Source of the DNA: DASVHS01 sp038244815
Lineage (GTDB): Bacteria > Acidobacteriota > Thermoanaerobaculia > Gp7-AA8
Direction of reading: 5' to 3'
DNA: 64,000 bases
NCBI GenBank assembly: GCA_038244815.1
Contig: JBBRTB010000008.1
Span: forward strand, 99,848 to 163,847
In this document: positions 27,750-37,600 of the stretch, piece by piece
Position numbering within the stretch: the first letter of the stretch is position 1
Layout of the letters: every line of letters begins with the position of its first letter
Notes under the pieces: generated by a model
Database searches by the model: none
Told to the model about the DNA's origin: nothing
The model's input: only the letters and a program-made list of their open reading frames with translations
Program-made: the position numbers and the translations under genes

Positions 27750-27850
27750 CACCGCCGTCATTCCGAGCCGCGGAGACGGCGAGGAATCCGGGCGGTGGAA
27801 ACGCGCACCCCCGCCCAGATTCCTCGCGCTCTTCGGCGCTCGGAATGACG
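27750..27850. repeat. Pair of inverted palindromic CTCGGAATGAC elements
   Basis: Two copies in opposite orientation (27750–27797 and 27805–27850) lie between the divergent EEP and M24 peptidase genes. The second ends only 4 bp before the M24 start codon, so it must form most of that 5' leader, and no ribosome site is visible in it. Confidence 0.9.
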
Positions 27851-27854
27851 CACG

Positions 27855-29033
27855 ATGATCGCTGATCTCGATCCGCTGATGCACGCGCGAGGCCTCTCGG
27901 CGCTCATCGTCCCTCTCCATGAGTCGATGCACCCGGCATTTCGCTGGCTGGCCCGCGGGGCGAAGCTGACCAAGGGCTACGCCATCAAGGTGGCGGGCCG
28001 GGATCCCGTGCTGATCGCATATCCGATGGAGCGCGACGAGGCTGCGGCGAGCGGTCTGGAAACGCGGCTCGTCCACGAGTTCGATGTCGACCGCATCTTT
28101 CGCAGCGCGCCGGGCCCGATCAGCGCGTACGCGGAGTTCTTCGACCTTGCGCTCCGTGAGCTCGGCGCCCGCGACTCCGTCGCGTTTTTCGGCAATCTTC
28201 CCGCCCATCTCTACACCGGCATCGCAGAGGAGATGCAGAAGCGGAGCTGGCGCGTCGGATCGGGCGGCGAAGATCTGATCCAGCTCGCGCGCAAGAGAAA
28301 AGATGAGCGCGAGATCGAAGCCATCCGCTCCGTCGGAGAGAGAACCGAGCAAGTCGTCGACGGCGTCCGCGGAATGCTGCGCGAAGCGGAGCACGGCAAG
28401 CGGATGCTCATCGGCGATCTCAAGTCGTTCATCACAGGCGAGATCACCCGGCTGGGCATGATTGAGGATCACGAGACGATCGTGTCGCAGGGTCACGACG
28501 CGGGAGTGCCGCACTCGCGGGGCGACGCGGCCGCGGCGGTGCGGACAGGTGTGCCGCTCGTGGTCGACATCTTCCCCGCCGACCGCGTCACCGGCTATTT
28601 CTTCGATCTGACGAGAACGTTCTGTATCGGACGAATTCCCGACGAGCTGCGCGACATTCATACGCAGGTCGCCGATGCGTTCTCGCGTGCGCGCGACGCC
28701 ATGCGTCCCGGAACGCGGGCCTCTTCGTATCAGAGCCTGGTCTGCGATCTATTCGAAGCGAACGGCCATGCCACGACACGATCGGACCCGAAGACGCTCT
28801 CCGGATACGTGCACTCCCTCGGGCACGGCGTCGGGCTGGACATCCACGAGAAGCCGGCGTTCGCGCTCATGTCGTCGAATCACGACATGGTCGAAACCGG
28901 CGACATCCTCACCATCGAGCCGGGTCTCTACTACCCCGATCGGGAGATCGGCGTGCGCATCGAGGACACCTTTGTCGTGCGCGACGGCGGCGTCGAGTCG
29001 CTCTGCCGGAGCAGCATCGGACTCGCACCGTAG
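27855..29033 (+). CDS. M24-family metallopeptidase (Xaa-Pro aminopeptidase-like)
   Basis: The 392-residue protein has an N-terminal creatinase-type domain (to ~residue 150) and a pita-bread catalytic domain with the five metal ligands in VVDIFP (D), FFDLTRTF (D), SLGHGVGLDIHE (H), TIEPGLYYP (E) and GVRIEDTF (E). It should cleave N-terminal residues before proline using two metal ions. No signal peptide; cytoplasmic. Neighbouring a prolyl oligopeptidase suggests handling of Pro-containing peptides. The leader is repeat-derived, and a start at a later ATG (27880) is possible. Its last 30 codons are echoed at 31321–31413. Confidence 0.9.
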   Translation: MIADLDPLMHARGLSALIVPLHESMHPAFRWLARGAKLTKGYAIKVAGRDPVLIAYPMERDEAAASGLETRLVHEFDVDRIFRSAPGPISAYAEFFDLALRELGARDSVAFFGNLPAHLYTGIAEEMQKRSWRVGSGGEDLIQLARKRKDEREIEAIRSVGERTEQVVDGVRGMLREAEHGKRMLIGDLKSFITGEITRLGMIEDHETIVSQGHDAGVPHSRGDAAAAVRTGVPLVVDIFPADRVTGYFFDLTRTFCIGRIPDELRDIHTQVADAFSRARDAMRPGTRASSYQSLVCDLFEANGHATTRSDPKTLSGYVHSLGHGVGLDIHEKPAFALMSSNHDMVETGDILTIEPGLYYPDREIGVRIEDTFVVRDGGVESLCRSSIGLAP

Positions 29034-29097
29034 ACAGCGGCGAGATGCAGGCCCCGTGGCATCCACGCAAATGCCTCCTCTGCAATAGACTGCGCCG

Positions 29098-31290
29098 ATG
29101 CACAAGGCACTTCTCATCGCGCTCGCGGTGCTCCTCATGGAGGCACCGGCGAAGCTTGACTATCCGCCTGCACCGAAGCATCCGGTGACCGACACCTACG
29201 GAGCGGTGAGGGTCCGCGACGACTACCGCTGGCTCGAGAATGCAGCGGATCCCGAAGTGAAGCAATGGGTGGCGGCGGAGAATGCGCTGACCAGAAACGT
29301 GCTGGATTCGGTTCCGGGCCGCGCCGAGATCGGGCGGCGAATCGAGACTCTCCTCCGCGCGCCGCGGCTCGAATACGCAGGCGTGCAGTTGCAGGGCGGA
29401 AAACTGTTCGCGCTCAGATCGCAACCGCCCAAGGAACAACCGGTCCTGGTCGTGTTCGACTCGATCTCCGATCCGAAATCGGAGCGGGTGCTCTTCGATC
29501 CGACCGCAATCGACACGAAGGGTGGATGGGAAGTCGATTTCTACGTTCCATCCCTCGATGCGAAGCGCGTGGCCATCTCTCTCTCCCGGCACGGGAGCGA
29601 AGACGGCTCCGTCCACGTGTTCGATACAAAGACCGGAAAGGACTTCGGCGACGTGATCCCTCGCGTCAACTACGCGACCGCCGGCGGGAGCGTGGCCTGG
29701 AACGGGACGGGGAGCGGCTTCTGGTACACGCGCTATCCGCGCGAAAACGAGCGTCCGGCGGCGGACCTGAACTTCTACCAGCAGGTCTGGTTTCACAAAC
29801 TGGGCGCGCCCGTCAGCGAAGACACGTACGCGGTCGGGAAGGAGTTCCCGCGCATCGCAGAGATCACGCTGGAGACGTCGGACGACGGCCACCACGTGCT
29901 CGCTTCCGTCAAGAACGGCGATGGCGGCGAGGTCGAACACTTTCTGCGCGGTGCGGACGGTGACTGGAGGCAGATCACGAAGTTCGACGACGGCGTTCGC
30001 GAGGCTCGCTTCGGCGGCGATGGCTCGCTGTACATGCTTTCGCATGCCGGTGCGCCGAATGGACGTCTTCTGCGCGTAAAGCCGGCCCAGCCCAACCAGC
30101 CGAGCGTGGTCGTCAACACGGCCAGAACGCTCCTGCCGCCGCTGCCGGACCGAGTTGCACGCTCTGCAAAGCAGGACCAGCCACAGAACGGGATGGCCAT
30201 CCAGGACTTCGTCGTAACCAGGAACATGGTGTACGTGGCAATGATCGAAGGCGGGCCGTCTGAGCTCCTGACCTACGACCGGAACGGCAAGCCCCAGGGC
30301 CGCGTGCCCATCCCTCCCGTCTCTTCGATTCGAGAGCTGCTGCGCGCGGGCGACGACGTGCTCTTCAGCAACTCGACGTACACGGCGCCGAAGCGCTGGT
30401 ATCGCTATCACGCCGCTTCAAAGAAGCTGGGGCCGGCCGCGCTGCCTGTCAAAGCGCCGGTCGATCTGAGCGACGCGGCCGTGGTTCGCGAGTTTGCGAC
30501 GTCGAAGGACGGGACCAGAATCCCCGTGAACATTATCTTTCGCAAAGGCCTCGTGCGCGACGGATCGCATCCCACGCTACTGCTCGGCTATGGCGGTTAC
30601 GCGCTCAGCGAGCAGCCCGGCATGTCGCTCACGTCCCGTTTGTGGCTCGATGCCGGCGGTGTCATCGCCCGCGCCAACATCCGCGGAGGCGGCGAGTACG
30701 GGGAGCGGTGGCATGAGCAGGGGAAGATGCTGCAGAAGCAGAACGTCTTCGACGATTTCGCGGCCTGCGCGCAGCACCTCATCGATCGGAAGTACACGAA
30801 GCCGTCGAAGCTCGCCATCCAGGGCGGGAGCAACGGGGGCCTGCTGATGGGGGCGGTGATGACGCAGCATCCCGAGCTCATGCGCGCGGTCGTCTCGCAC
30901 GTCGGGATCTACGACATGCCGCGGACGCAGCTCACGCCGAACGGCGTCTTCAATCAGACCGAGTTCGGCGCCCCCGACAATCCGCAGCAGTTGCAGGCCA
31001 TGCTGGCGTACTCGCCGTATCACCATGTCGCCGACGGGACTCCCTATCCGGCCGCGCTGTTCCTCACCGGCGACCACGACGGCCGCGTCGATCCGATGAA
31101 CTCGCGCAAGTTCGTGGCGCGCCTGCAGGCGGCCACTTCGTCGTCCCGTCCCATTCTGCTCAGGACGACGGCGGGTGCCGGTCACGGGATCGGAACCGCG
31201 CTCAGCGAGTCCATCGCGTCGACGACGGACGTCTACGCATTTCTCTGGCGCGAGCTCGACATGCCCCCGCTTCGGCAGCCGGAGCGATGA
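29098..31290 (+). CDS. Prolyl oligopeptidase (family S9A), exported
   Basis: The 730-residue enzyme has an N-terminal signal-like segment (MHKALLIALAVLLMEAPA). DDYRWLENAADPEVKQWV and the seven-bladed propeller region come first, then the hydrolase domain with GGYALSEQPG, ANIRGGGEYGERWHEQGK, the nucleophile GGSNGGLL, Asp in TGDHDGRVDP and His in AGAGHGIG. It cuts after proline in short peptides. Probably periplasmic. It follows the M24 gene by 64 bp on the same strand. Confidence 0.93.
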   Translation: MHKALLIALAVLLMEAPAKLDYPPAPKHPVTDTYGAVRVRDDYRWLENAADPEVKQWVAAENALTRNVLDSVPGRAEIGRRIETLLRAPRLEYAGVQLQGGKLFALRSQPPKEQPVLVVFDSISDPKSERVLFDPTAIDTKGGWEVDFYVPSLDAKRVAISLSRHGSEDGSVHVFDTKTGKDFGDVIPRVNYATAGGSVAWNGTGSGFWYTRYPRENERPAADLNFYQQVWFHKLGAPVSEDTYAVGKEFPRIAEITLETSDDGHHVLASVKNGDGGEVEHFLRGADGDWRQITKFDDGVREARFGGDGSLYMLSHAGAPNGRLLRVKPAQPNQPSVVVNTARTLLPPLPDRVARSAKQDQPQNGMAIQDFVVTRNMVYVAMIEGGPSELLTYDRNGKPQGRVPIPPVSSIRELLRAGDDVLFSNSTYTAPKRWYRYHAASKKLGPAALPVKAPVDLSDAAVVREFATSKDGTRIPVNIIFRKGLVRDGSHPTLLLGYGGYALSEQPGMSLTSRLWLDAGGVIARANIRGGGEYGERWHEQGKMLQKQNVFDDFAACAQHLIDRKYTKPSKLAIQGGSNGGLLMGAVMTQHPELMRAVVSHVGIYDMPRTQLTPNGVFNQTEFGAPDNPQQLQAMLAYSPYHHVADGTPYPAALFLTGDHDGRVDPMNSRKFVARLQAATSSSRPILLRTTAGAGHGIGTALSESIASTTDVYAFLWRELDMPPLRQPER

Positions 31291-31320
31291 GACGGACCGG
31301 GGGGCACGTGCCAAAGAGAA

Positions 31321-31413
31321 TGCGAAATCGGCGTGCGGATCGAAGAGACGCTTGAGGTGCGGGACGGCGGGGTCGAGTCACTCTGCCGGAGCGGCAGAGG
31401 ACTCGCGCCGTAA
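31321..31413 (+). pseudogene. Duplicated 3' end of the M24 peptidase gene
   Basis: Thirty codons read EIGVRIEETLEVRDGGVES then LCRSGRGLAP and stop, closely matching the last residues of the 27855–29033 peptidase (EIGVRIEDTFVVRDGGVES, LCRSSIGLAP). No start or upstream domain exists. It is a leftover of a second M24 copy, or of a rearrangement that placed the prolyl oligopeptidase gene between copies. Confidence 0.88.
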
Positions 31414-31421
31414 GTCCACGA

Positions 31422-31757
31422 TCAAAGATTGCGGTCGATGAACTTCTGCAGTTCGCCGCGGGGCATGGCTCCGACCATCCGGTCGACGAGCTTGCCGTCC
31501 TTGAACATCATGAGAGTGGGGATCGAGGTGACGCCGAATCGCTGCGCCACGCCGGGGTTGTCGTCGACGTTCATCTTGGCGATGATCGCCTTCCCCTGAT
31601 ACGAGGGGGCCAGCTCCTCGACGATCGGGCCGATGATGCGGCACGGTCCGCACCAGGGAGCCCAGAAGTCGACCAGAACGGGCTTGCCGGCCTGGACGGT
31701 GGTATCGAAGTCTGCGTCGGTCACTTGCTGTACTGCAGTGTTGGTGGTCTCTGCCAT
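31422..31757 (-). CDS. trxA: Thioredoxin
   Basis: The 111-residue cytoplasmic disulfide reductase has the active site FWAPWCGPCR, PVLVDF before it, the cis-Pro loop SIPTLMMFKDGK and the C-terminal helix ELQKFIDRNL. Full length for a classical single-domain Trx, with no signal peptide. An eight-residue acidic/Thr N-terminal extension is normal. Convergent with the peptidase debris. Confidence 0.97.
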   Translation of the reverse strand: MAETTNTAVQQVTDADFDTTVQAGKPVLVDFWAPWCGPCRIIGPIVEELAPSYQGKAIIAKMNVDDNPGVAQRFGVTSIPTLMMFKDGKLVDRMVGAMPRGELQKFIDRNL

Positions 31758-31966
31758 CTACGATCTCCTGTCACTCTCAATCATCCGTAACAAATCGTTA
31801 TTCCGAGGGGCGGCCCTGGCCGATCCCGAGCCAGCATCAGCACCCCGCGGGACCACATATACTTGCGCACCCCCGGACGAACGGTTGCAGATCGGCAACG
31901 GGTGGCAGATTCGATTCGTCCAATGGCTGGAATTGACCCTGGGACGAGACCGCTTAAGGTATCCTG

Positions 31967-32233
31967 ATGCCGATGCGTCGAGTGGGACTGCTGTTCGTAT
32001 TGCTGATCGCGGCTTCGATCGCCTGCGAGCCGCTCATCCATACGCATCCCCTGTCGCAGATCACGCCTTCGCCGTGCGCTGTGTGCGTGAACGCGGTGGG
32101 CCGGCTGACGCCGCTCAGCGCCGCCCCGATCGCACCGCTCGTCTTGGTGGCTATGCTGGTCACGCTGTTCGTCCCAGCCACGATCCGCCGCACGTACGAG
32201 CCGCTGGCATCGCGCGCCCCTCCCGCGGCCTAG
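31967..32233 (+). CDS. Small membrane protein with His/Cys motif ahead of metal efflux operon
   Basis: The 88-residue protein has two hydrophobic segments (residues ~6–20 and ~53–72). Between them a His/Cys-rich loop, HTHPLSQITPSPCAVC, ends with CxxC. Short proteins of this kind (DUF2946-like) often lie beside copper or heavy-metal efflux genes and may bind or pass on the metal. The gap to the TolC-like gene is only 32 bp, supporting one operon. An alternative start is at 31973. Metal binding is inferred from residues and context. Confidence 0.65.
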   Translation: MPMRRVGLLFVLLIAASIACEPLIHTHPLSQITPSPCAVCVNAVGRLTPLSAAPIAPLVLVAMLVTLFVPATIRRTYEPLASRAPPAA

Positions 32234-32265
32234 CCCACCTTCCTGCCGACTCGTGATCGGGCTTC

Positions 32266-33555
32266 ATGGAGCGCTCTGTGCGCGATATTTTTCGTATTTA
32301 TTTCTTGTGTATGATTTCTGTCGCCGCCGCGGGCGTCGCGGCCGCGCAATCGACCGAGTCTCTGCGCCTGACGCGCGCACAGGCCATCGACGGTTCGCTG
32401 GCCCGGAATCCGGCGCTTGCCGCGGCGCGCGCCCAGGTGGAGCAGGCGCGGGCGCAGGTCGTCGTTGCCGGCGCGATTCCCGACCCCAGCCTCGCCTTCG
32501 ACATCGCCGGTCAGACCAACGCATTCAAGCCCGGCTCCGGCAACGCCAGCGATCAGGGAGTGGGCGTGACCATCCCCTTTCCGGGCAAGCTCGGACTGCG
32601 GCGCGCAGTGGCAACGGCGGATCTCCGCTCGGCCGAGCTCAATCTCACGCAGTTACGCCAGCAGATCGCGTCAGAGGCGGCGCAGGCATATGACGCCATC
32701 CTCGTGGCGTTGCGTCACCGCGAAGACCTGCAGCAGAACAAGGATCTCGCCGCAGACTTCGTGAACAAGACGCAGGCCCGCTTCCTCGCCGGAACTGTGC
32801 CCCGGGTCGACGTCATCAAGGCGAAGACCGAGCTGGCGCTGGCCGAGAACGACCTGATCACGAACGAGCGGGAGATCGCCACGGCCCGCGCCTCCCTCAA
32901 CCGGCTGCTCGGCCGCATGGGGGGTGCGCCCATCGAGACCACCGATACGCTGGAGGTGCCCGGCCCGCTGGTCTCGATCGACACGCTGGAGCGAATCGCC
33001 GTCACTTCGCGGCCGGAGGTGCAGAGCTTCGCCGCGCAACTGGAAGGAGCCCGCGCCGCCACCCGGCTGGCGGGCCAGTACTGGGCGCCCGACATCAGCG
33101 TCAGCCTTACGCGCAACGCCGCCGACGGGACGCTGGCGAGCTACACGAGCGCGATCGGCTTCGGCATCCCGGTCTTCTTTCGGCAGCATCTGCACGGCGA
33201 GCTCGCCGCGGCGCGTTATCGCGAAGAGGAATTGACGGCCAGCCTCGCCGACATCAAGGCGCAGGTCGGTCTCGACGTGCAGACGGCATACGCCTCGGCG
33301 TCGACTGCGCTGCGGCAGGCCATCTTCATCCGCGACCAGCTGCTTCCCGAGGCGCGTGAGGTCTATCGCGTGGCGTCGGTGAGCTACGGTCTCGGCGGCT
33401 CGTCCGCACTCGAGCTGCTCGACGCCAAACGCACCCTTCTGGGCGCGGAGAGCCAGTACGTCGACGCCCTCGGCGCGGCCAACGATTCTCTCGCAGCACT
33501 CGAACTGGCAATCGGGGCGCCGCTTCCGCCGGCGACCCCAGGAGAACATCCATGA
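32266..33555 (+). CDS. TolC/CusC/CzcC-family outer-membrane efflux protein
   Basis: The 429-residue protein has a signal sequence ending near AGVAAAQ and two repeats of the outer-membrane-factor fold: LTRAQAIDGSLARNPALAAARAQVEQARAQV…AIPDPSLAF in shortened form, and LERIAVTSRPEVQSFAAQLEGARA in the second half. Long helical Ala/Gln/Glu-rich segments would form the periplasmic tunnel. It is the exit duct for the RND pump encoded downstream. The stop overlaps the adaptor start (ATGA). Confidence 0.92.
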   Translation: MERSVRDIFRIYFLCMISVAAAGVAAAQSTESLRLTRAQAIDGSLARNPALAAARAQVEQARAQVVVAGAIPDPSLAFDIAGQTNAFKPGSGNASDQGVGVTIPFPGKLGLRRAVATADLRSAELNLTQLRQQIASEAAQAYDAILVALRHREDLQQNKDLAADFVNKTQARFLAGTVPRVDVIKAKTELALAENDLITNEREIATARASLNRLLGRMGGAPIETTDTLEVPGPLVSIDTLERIAVTSRPEVQSFAAQLEGARAATRLAGQYWAPDISVSLTRNAADGTLASYTSAIGFGIPVFFRQHLHGELAAARYREEELTASLADIKAQVGLDVQTAYASASTALRQAIFIRDQLLPEAREVYRVASVSYGLGGSSALELLDAKRTLLGAESQYVDALGAANDSLAALELAIGAPLPPATPGEHP

Positions 33556-34676
33556 AGAAGTCTCTGATCTCGTCGAGCGTCATGCTCGTCCTGGCGCTGG
33601 CCGCCTGCTCGCACGAAACGAACGACCACGCCGCGACCGCGAGCGCGCGCGCGGCCGCGAAGTCGGAGGCGCTGCGGAACGTCCGCACCGAAACCGTTTC
33701 CGTATCCACGTTCCAGCGAACGATCGAAGCGACCGGCACGGTGGCTTTCGACCAGAACCGCTCCACCCAGGTGCTGTCCCCGATCTCCGGACCGATCGCG
33801 CGCATCCTCGTCGCCGTCGGCACGCGCGTGAGTCGCGGCCAGCCGCTGGCCATCGTGGCCTCTCCCGACTTCGCCGCCGCCGTCAGCGAGTTGCGGAAGA
33901 GCGAGGCCACGGCGAGCAACGCCCGGCATATCGCCGATCTCGATCAGCAGCTGTTCAAGAACGACGCGATCGCGCGCCGCGACGTCGAACAGGCCCAGAC
34001 CGACGCCATCAACGCCGAGGCCGATCGCGACTCGGCGATTCAGGCGCTGCATTCGCTCGGTGTCGACGACCAGACCATCGCCGCCATTCGCGACAACCGT
34101 CCGGTCCAGAACCTCGGCGGCATCATCCGCTCGCCGATCAGCGGGACCGTCGTGGAGCGGCTCGTCTCTCCCGGCCAGCTCCTGCAGGCCGCGACCACTC
34201 CCTGCTTCACGGTGGCCGATCTATCCAGCGTGTGGGTGATGGCGAACGTGTTCGAGGCGGACCTTCCGTCGGTCCACGTCGGTGACACCGCCGACGTCGT
34301 GACCGGTTCGAGCCAGTCCTTGCCGGGACGCGTCGACTACATCGCCGCGCTCGTCGATCCGAACACACGCGCCGTGTCGGTCCGCCTGCAGGTGGCGAAT
34401 CCGGGAGAAGTGCTGAAGCGCGATCTCTACGTGCGCGTGCTGATTCATCCGCGCGTGATGACCACAGGCATGGTCGTGCCGGTGTCGGCGATTCTGCGCG
34501 ACGACGAGAACGTTCCATTCGTGTTCGTCGTGAAACCCGATCACACGTTCGAGCGCCGGCTGGTGCAGCTCGGCTCGCGCGCCGGCGAGCGCCAGCAGAT
34601 CACGTCCGGACTCACTGCCGGCGAATCGGTTGTCGTCGAAGGCGCTTTGTTCCTCCAGAACGAGGAGCACTCATGA
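33552..34676 (+). CDS. HlyD/CusB-family periplasmic adaptor lipoprotein
   Basis: The 374-residue membrane fusion protein has the lipoprotein signal LVLALAAC (Cys at ~22). Barrel-sandwich halves VLSPISGPIARILVAVGTRV and IIRSPISGTVVERLVSPGQLL flank a helical hairpin. Beta-barrel VWVMANVFEADLPSVHVGD follows, and the membrane-proximal end contains VVPVSAIL. It links the RND pump to the outer-membrane duct. It lacks the extra N-terminal Met-rich metal domain of E. coli CusB. Overlaps both neighbours by 4 bp. Confidence 0.92.
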   Translation: MKKSLISSSVMLVLALAACSHETNDHAATASARAAAKSEALRNVRTETVSVSTFQRTIEATGTVAFDQNRSTQVLSPISGPIARILVAVGTRVSRGQPLAIVASPDFAAAVSELRKSEATASNARHIADLDQQLFKNDAIARRDVEQAQTDAINAEADRDSAIQALHSLGVDDQTIAAIRDNRPVQNLGGIIRSPISGTVVERLVSPGQLLQAATTPCFTVADLSSVWVMANVFEADLPSVHVGDTADVVTGSSQSLPGRVDYIAALVDPNTRAVSVRLQVANPGEVLKRDLYVRVLIHPRVMTTGMVVPVSAILRDDENVPFVFVVKPDHTFERRLVQLGSRAGERQQITSGLTAGESVVVEGALFLQNEEHS

Positions 34677-37600
34677 CCACGCCTCCGGAAGAGTCCGCAA
34701 ACGGCCTCAGTGCCGCGGAACCGGAAGAGCAGCGATCGTTCATCAACCACATCGTGGCCGGATCGCTGCGGCAGCAGTTCCTGGTGATCTTCTTCTCGAT
34801 CCTGCTGGTCTTCGGCGGCGCGAATTCGTTCCGGCGCCTTCCCGTCGACGCCTATCCCGACCTCTCTCCTCCGCAGGTCGAGATCGTCACGCAGTGGGAA
34901 GGGCACGCCGCGGAGGAGGTGGAGCGGCTGATCACCGTTCCGATCGAAGTGGAGATGAACGGCGTGCCCAACATGACCGTTCTGCGCTCGATCTCGCTCT
35001 ACGGCCTTTCCGACGTGAAGCTGACGTTCACGCACAGCACCGACAGCTACTTCGCGCGCCAACAGGCATTCGAGCGCATGGGCGACATCTCGCTTCCCGA
35101 CGGCGTCACGCCGTCGATATCGCCGCTCTTCTCCCCCTCGGGACTGATCTACCGCTACGTCCTGGACAGCCCCGATCGTTCGCCCACGGAGCTCAAGACC
35201 CTCGAAGACTGGGTCATCGAGCGCCAGTACAAGTCCGTTCCCGGTGTTGCCGACGACTCCGGCCTGGGCGGTCCGACCATGCAGTACCAGGTCCTGCTCG
35301 ATCCGGCCAAGGTCGCGGCGATCGGTCTGTCCATTCCGCAGATCGTCGACGCCCTGAGCGCGAACAACAGCAACGCCGGCGGCGGCTTCTACACCCAGGG
35401 CGGCCAGTTCTACTACGTGCGCGGCCTGGGCCGTCTGACGACGCCGGAGGACATCGGCAACGTCGTGGCGGCGGTCCACGACGGGACGCCCGTGCTCATC
35501 AAGGACATCGGCCAGGTCGTGATCGGCACGGCTCCCCGCCTCGGCCAGTTCGGATTCAACGATCGCGACGAGGCGGTCGAAGGCGTGATCCTGATGCGCA
35601 AAGGCGAACAGGCCCAGGTGGTCCTCGATCGCCTCGAAAAGAAAACGAAGGAGCTGAACACGTCGGTCCTGCCGGCCGACGTGAAGATCCATCCGTTCTA
35701 CGACCGGCGCGAGCTGATCGCGCTGACCACGCGCACGGTCGAGGACAACCTGCTGCGCGGGATGCTGCTGGTCGTGGTCATCCTGATCTTCTTCCTCTAC
35801 GACTTCCGTTCCGGCCTGATCGTGGCGGCCACGATTCCGCTGTCGCTGCTGATCGCGTTCATGTGTCTCGATCTGAAGCACGTGCCGGCCAATCTGCTGT
35901 CGATCGGCGCGATCGACTTCGGCATCCTCGTCGACGGCTCGGTGGTCATGGTGGAGAACATCTTCCGGCGCCTGGCGCTCAATACGGAGAGCGAGCATCC
36001 GCAGACTGTGCCGAAGGTCATCGTGCAGGCGGCCGCCGAGGTAGACCGGCCGATCTTCTACGCCGTCGCGGTCATCGTGGCCGGATTCCTGCCGATTTAC
36101 GCGCTGTCGGGGCCGTCCGGCCAGTTGTTCACGCCGATGGCCGACACGACGATCTTCGCCCTGATCGGCGCACTCGTTCTGGCGCTGACGCTCGTGCCGG
36201 TGCTCTGCTCGTGGGCGTTGCGCAAAGGCGTCCGGGAGCGCCGCAATCCCATCTTCGAGAAGACGCGCAACGCGTACACGCGCGGGCTCGACTTCTGTCT
36301 GGCCCGCCCGTGGGCTACGACGATCGTGTCGATCGTCATTTTCGCGCTGTCGCTGCTTCTCATTCCCGGGATCGGCGCGGAGTTCATGCCGCATCTCGAC
36401 GAAGGGTCGCTGTGGGTTCGGGCCACGATGCCGTCGACGATCTCGTTCGACGAGGCTTCGAGGATCTCGCCGCAGATCCGAGCCATTCTGCGCTCGTTCC
36501 CCGAGGTGACCGTCGTGGCCAACGAGCTGGGCCGGCCCGATGACGGGACGGACCCGACCGGGTTCTTCAACAACGAGTTCTTCGTCGGTCTCGAGCCGTA
36601 CAGCGAGTGGAACGGCGAATACCGGAAGAAAGAACAGTTGATCGAGGCCATCAGCCAGAAGCTGAGCGCATTTCCGGGCATCGTCTTCAACTTCACGCAG
36701 CCGGCAGAGGACGCGGTGGACGAAGCGGAAACGGGGCTGAAAAGCGCGCTGGCCGTAAAGATCTTCGGTTCCGATCTGCGCGTACTCGAGGATCGAGCCA
36801 ACGCCATCAAGAAAGTGCTGGAGAAGGTTCGCGGCATCGGCGAGATCTCGGTGATCAAGCAACTGGGACAGCCCAGCCTGGCCATCAACATCGACCGCGA
36901 AAAGATCGCCCGCTACGGGTTGAACGTCGCCGACATCAACGGTCTCATCGAGGCCGCTGTGGGCGGAGCGGCGGCGACGCAGGTCGTGCAGGGCGAGCGA
37001 CTCTTCGACCTCGTGGTGCGGCTGCAGCCGCAATTCCGCGAAACGCCCGAGGCGATCGGCAACATCCTGGTGGCCACACCGGGTGGTCAGCAGGTGCCGC
37101 TCAAGGAGCTGGCGAAGATCGAAGTGGTCAACGGTGCGTCGTTCATCTATCGCGAAGACAACTCACGCTACATCGGCGTGCAGTACTCCATCACCGGACG
37201 CGATCTCGCCAGCGCCGTGCAGGACGCACAGGCGCAGGTGGCGAAGTCCGTGGTGCTGCCGGCCGGTTATCGCGCGGTCTGGGGCGGCGAGTACGAGGAG
37301 TACACGGCGTCGCGCAAGCAGCTCCAGATCATCGTCCCCATCACCATCCTGCTGATCTTCATGCTGCTGTTCATGCTCTACTCGAATTTCAAGTTCCCGA
37401 TGATCACGGTCCTGGCCGTGCTGCTTTCCTCCCCCATCGGCGGGCTGCTGGCGCTGCGGCTGACCGGCACGCCGTTCTCCGTCTCCTCGGGCATCGGATT
37501 CATCGCCTTGTTCGGCGTATCGGTGCAGACAGCCGTGATCTACATCTCCTACGCCAACGAGCTGCGCCGAGACGGCATGGGCATCGCGGCGGCAACACGT

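Noticed and set aside
34541..37033. Very long open frame (about 830 codons) on the minus strand
   Set aside because: It is the antisense of the RND pump and adaptor; the composition (Arg/His/Asp/Gln-rich) is typical of shadows in high-GC genes, and the plus strand has firm homology.
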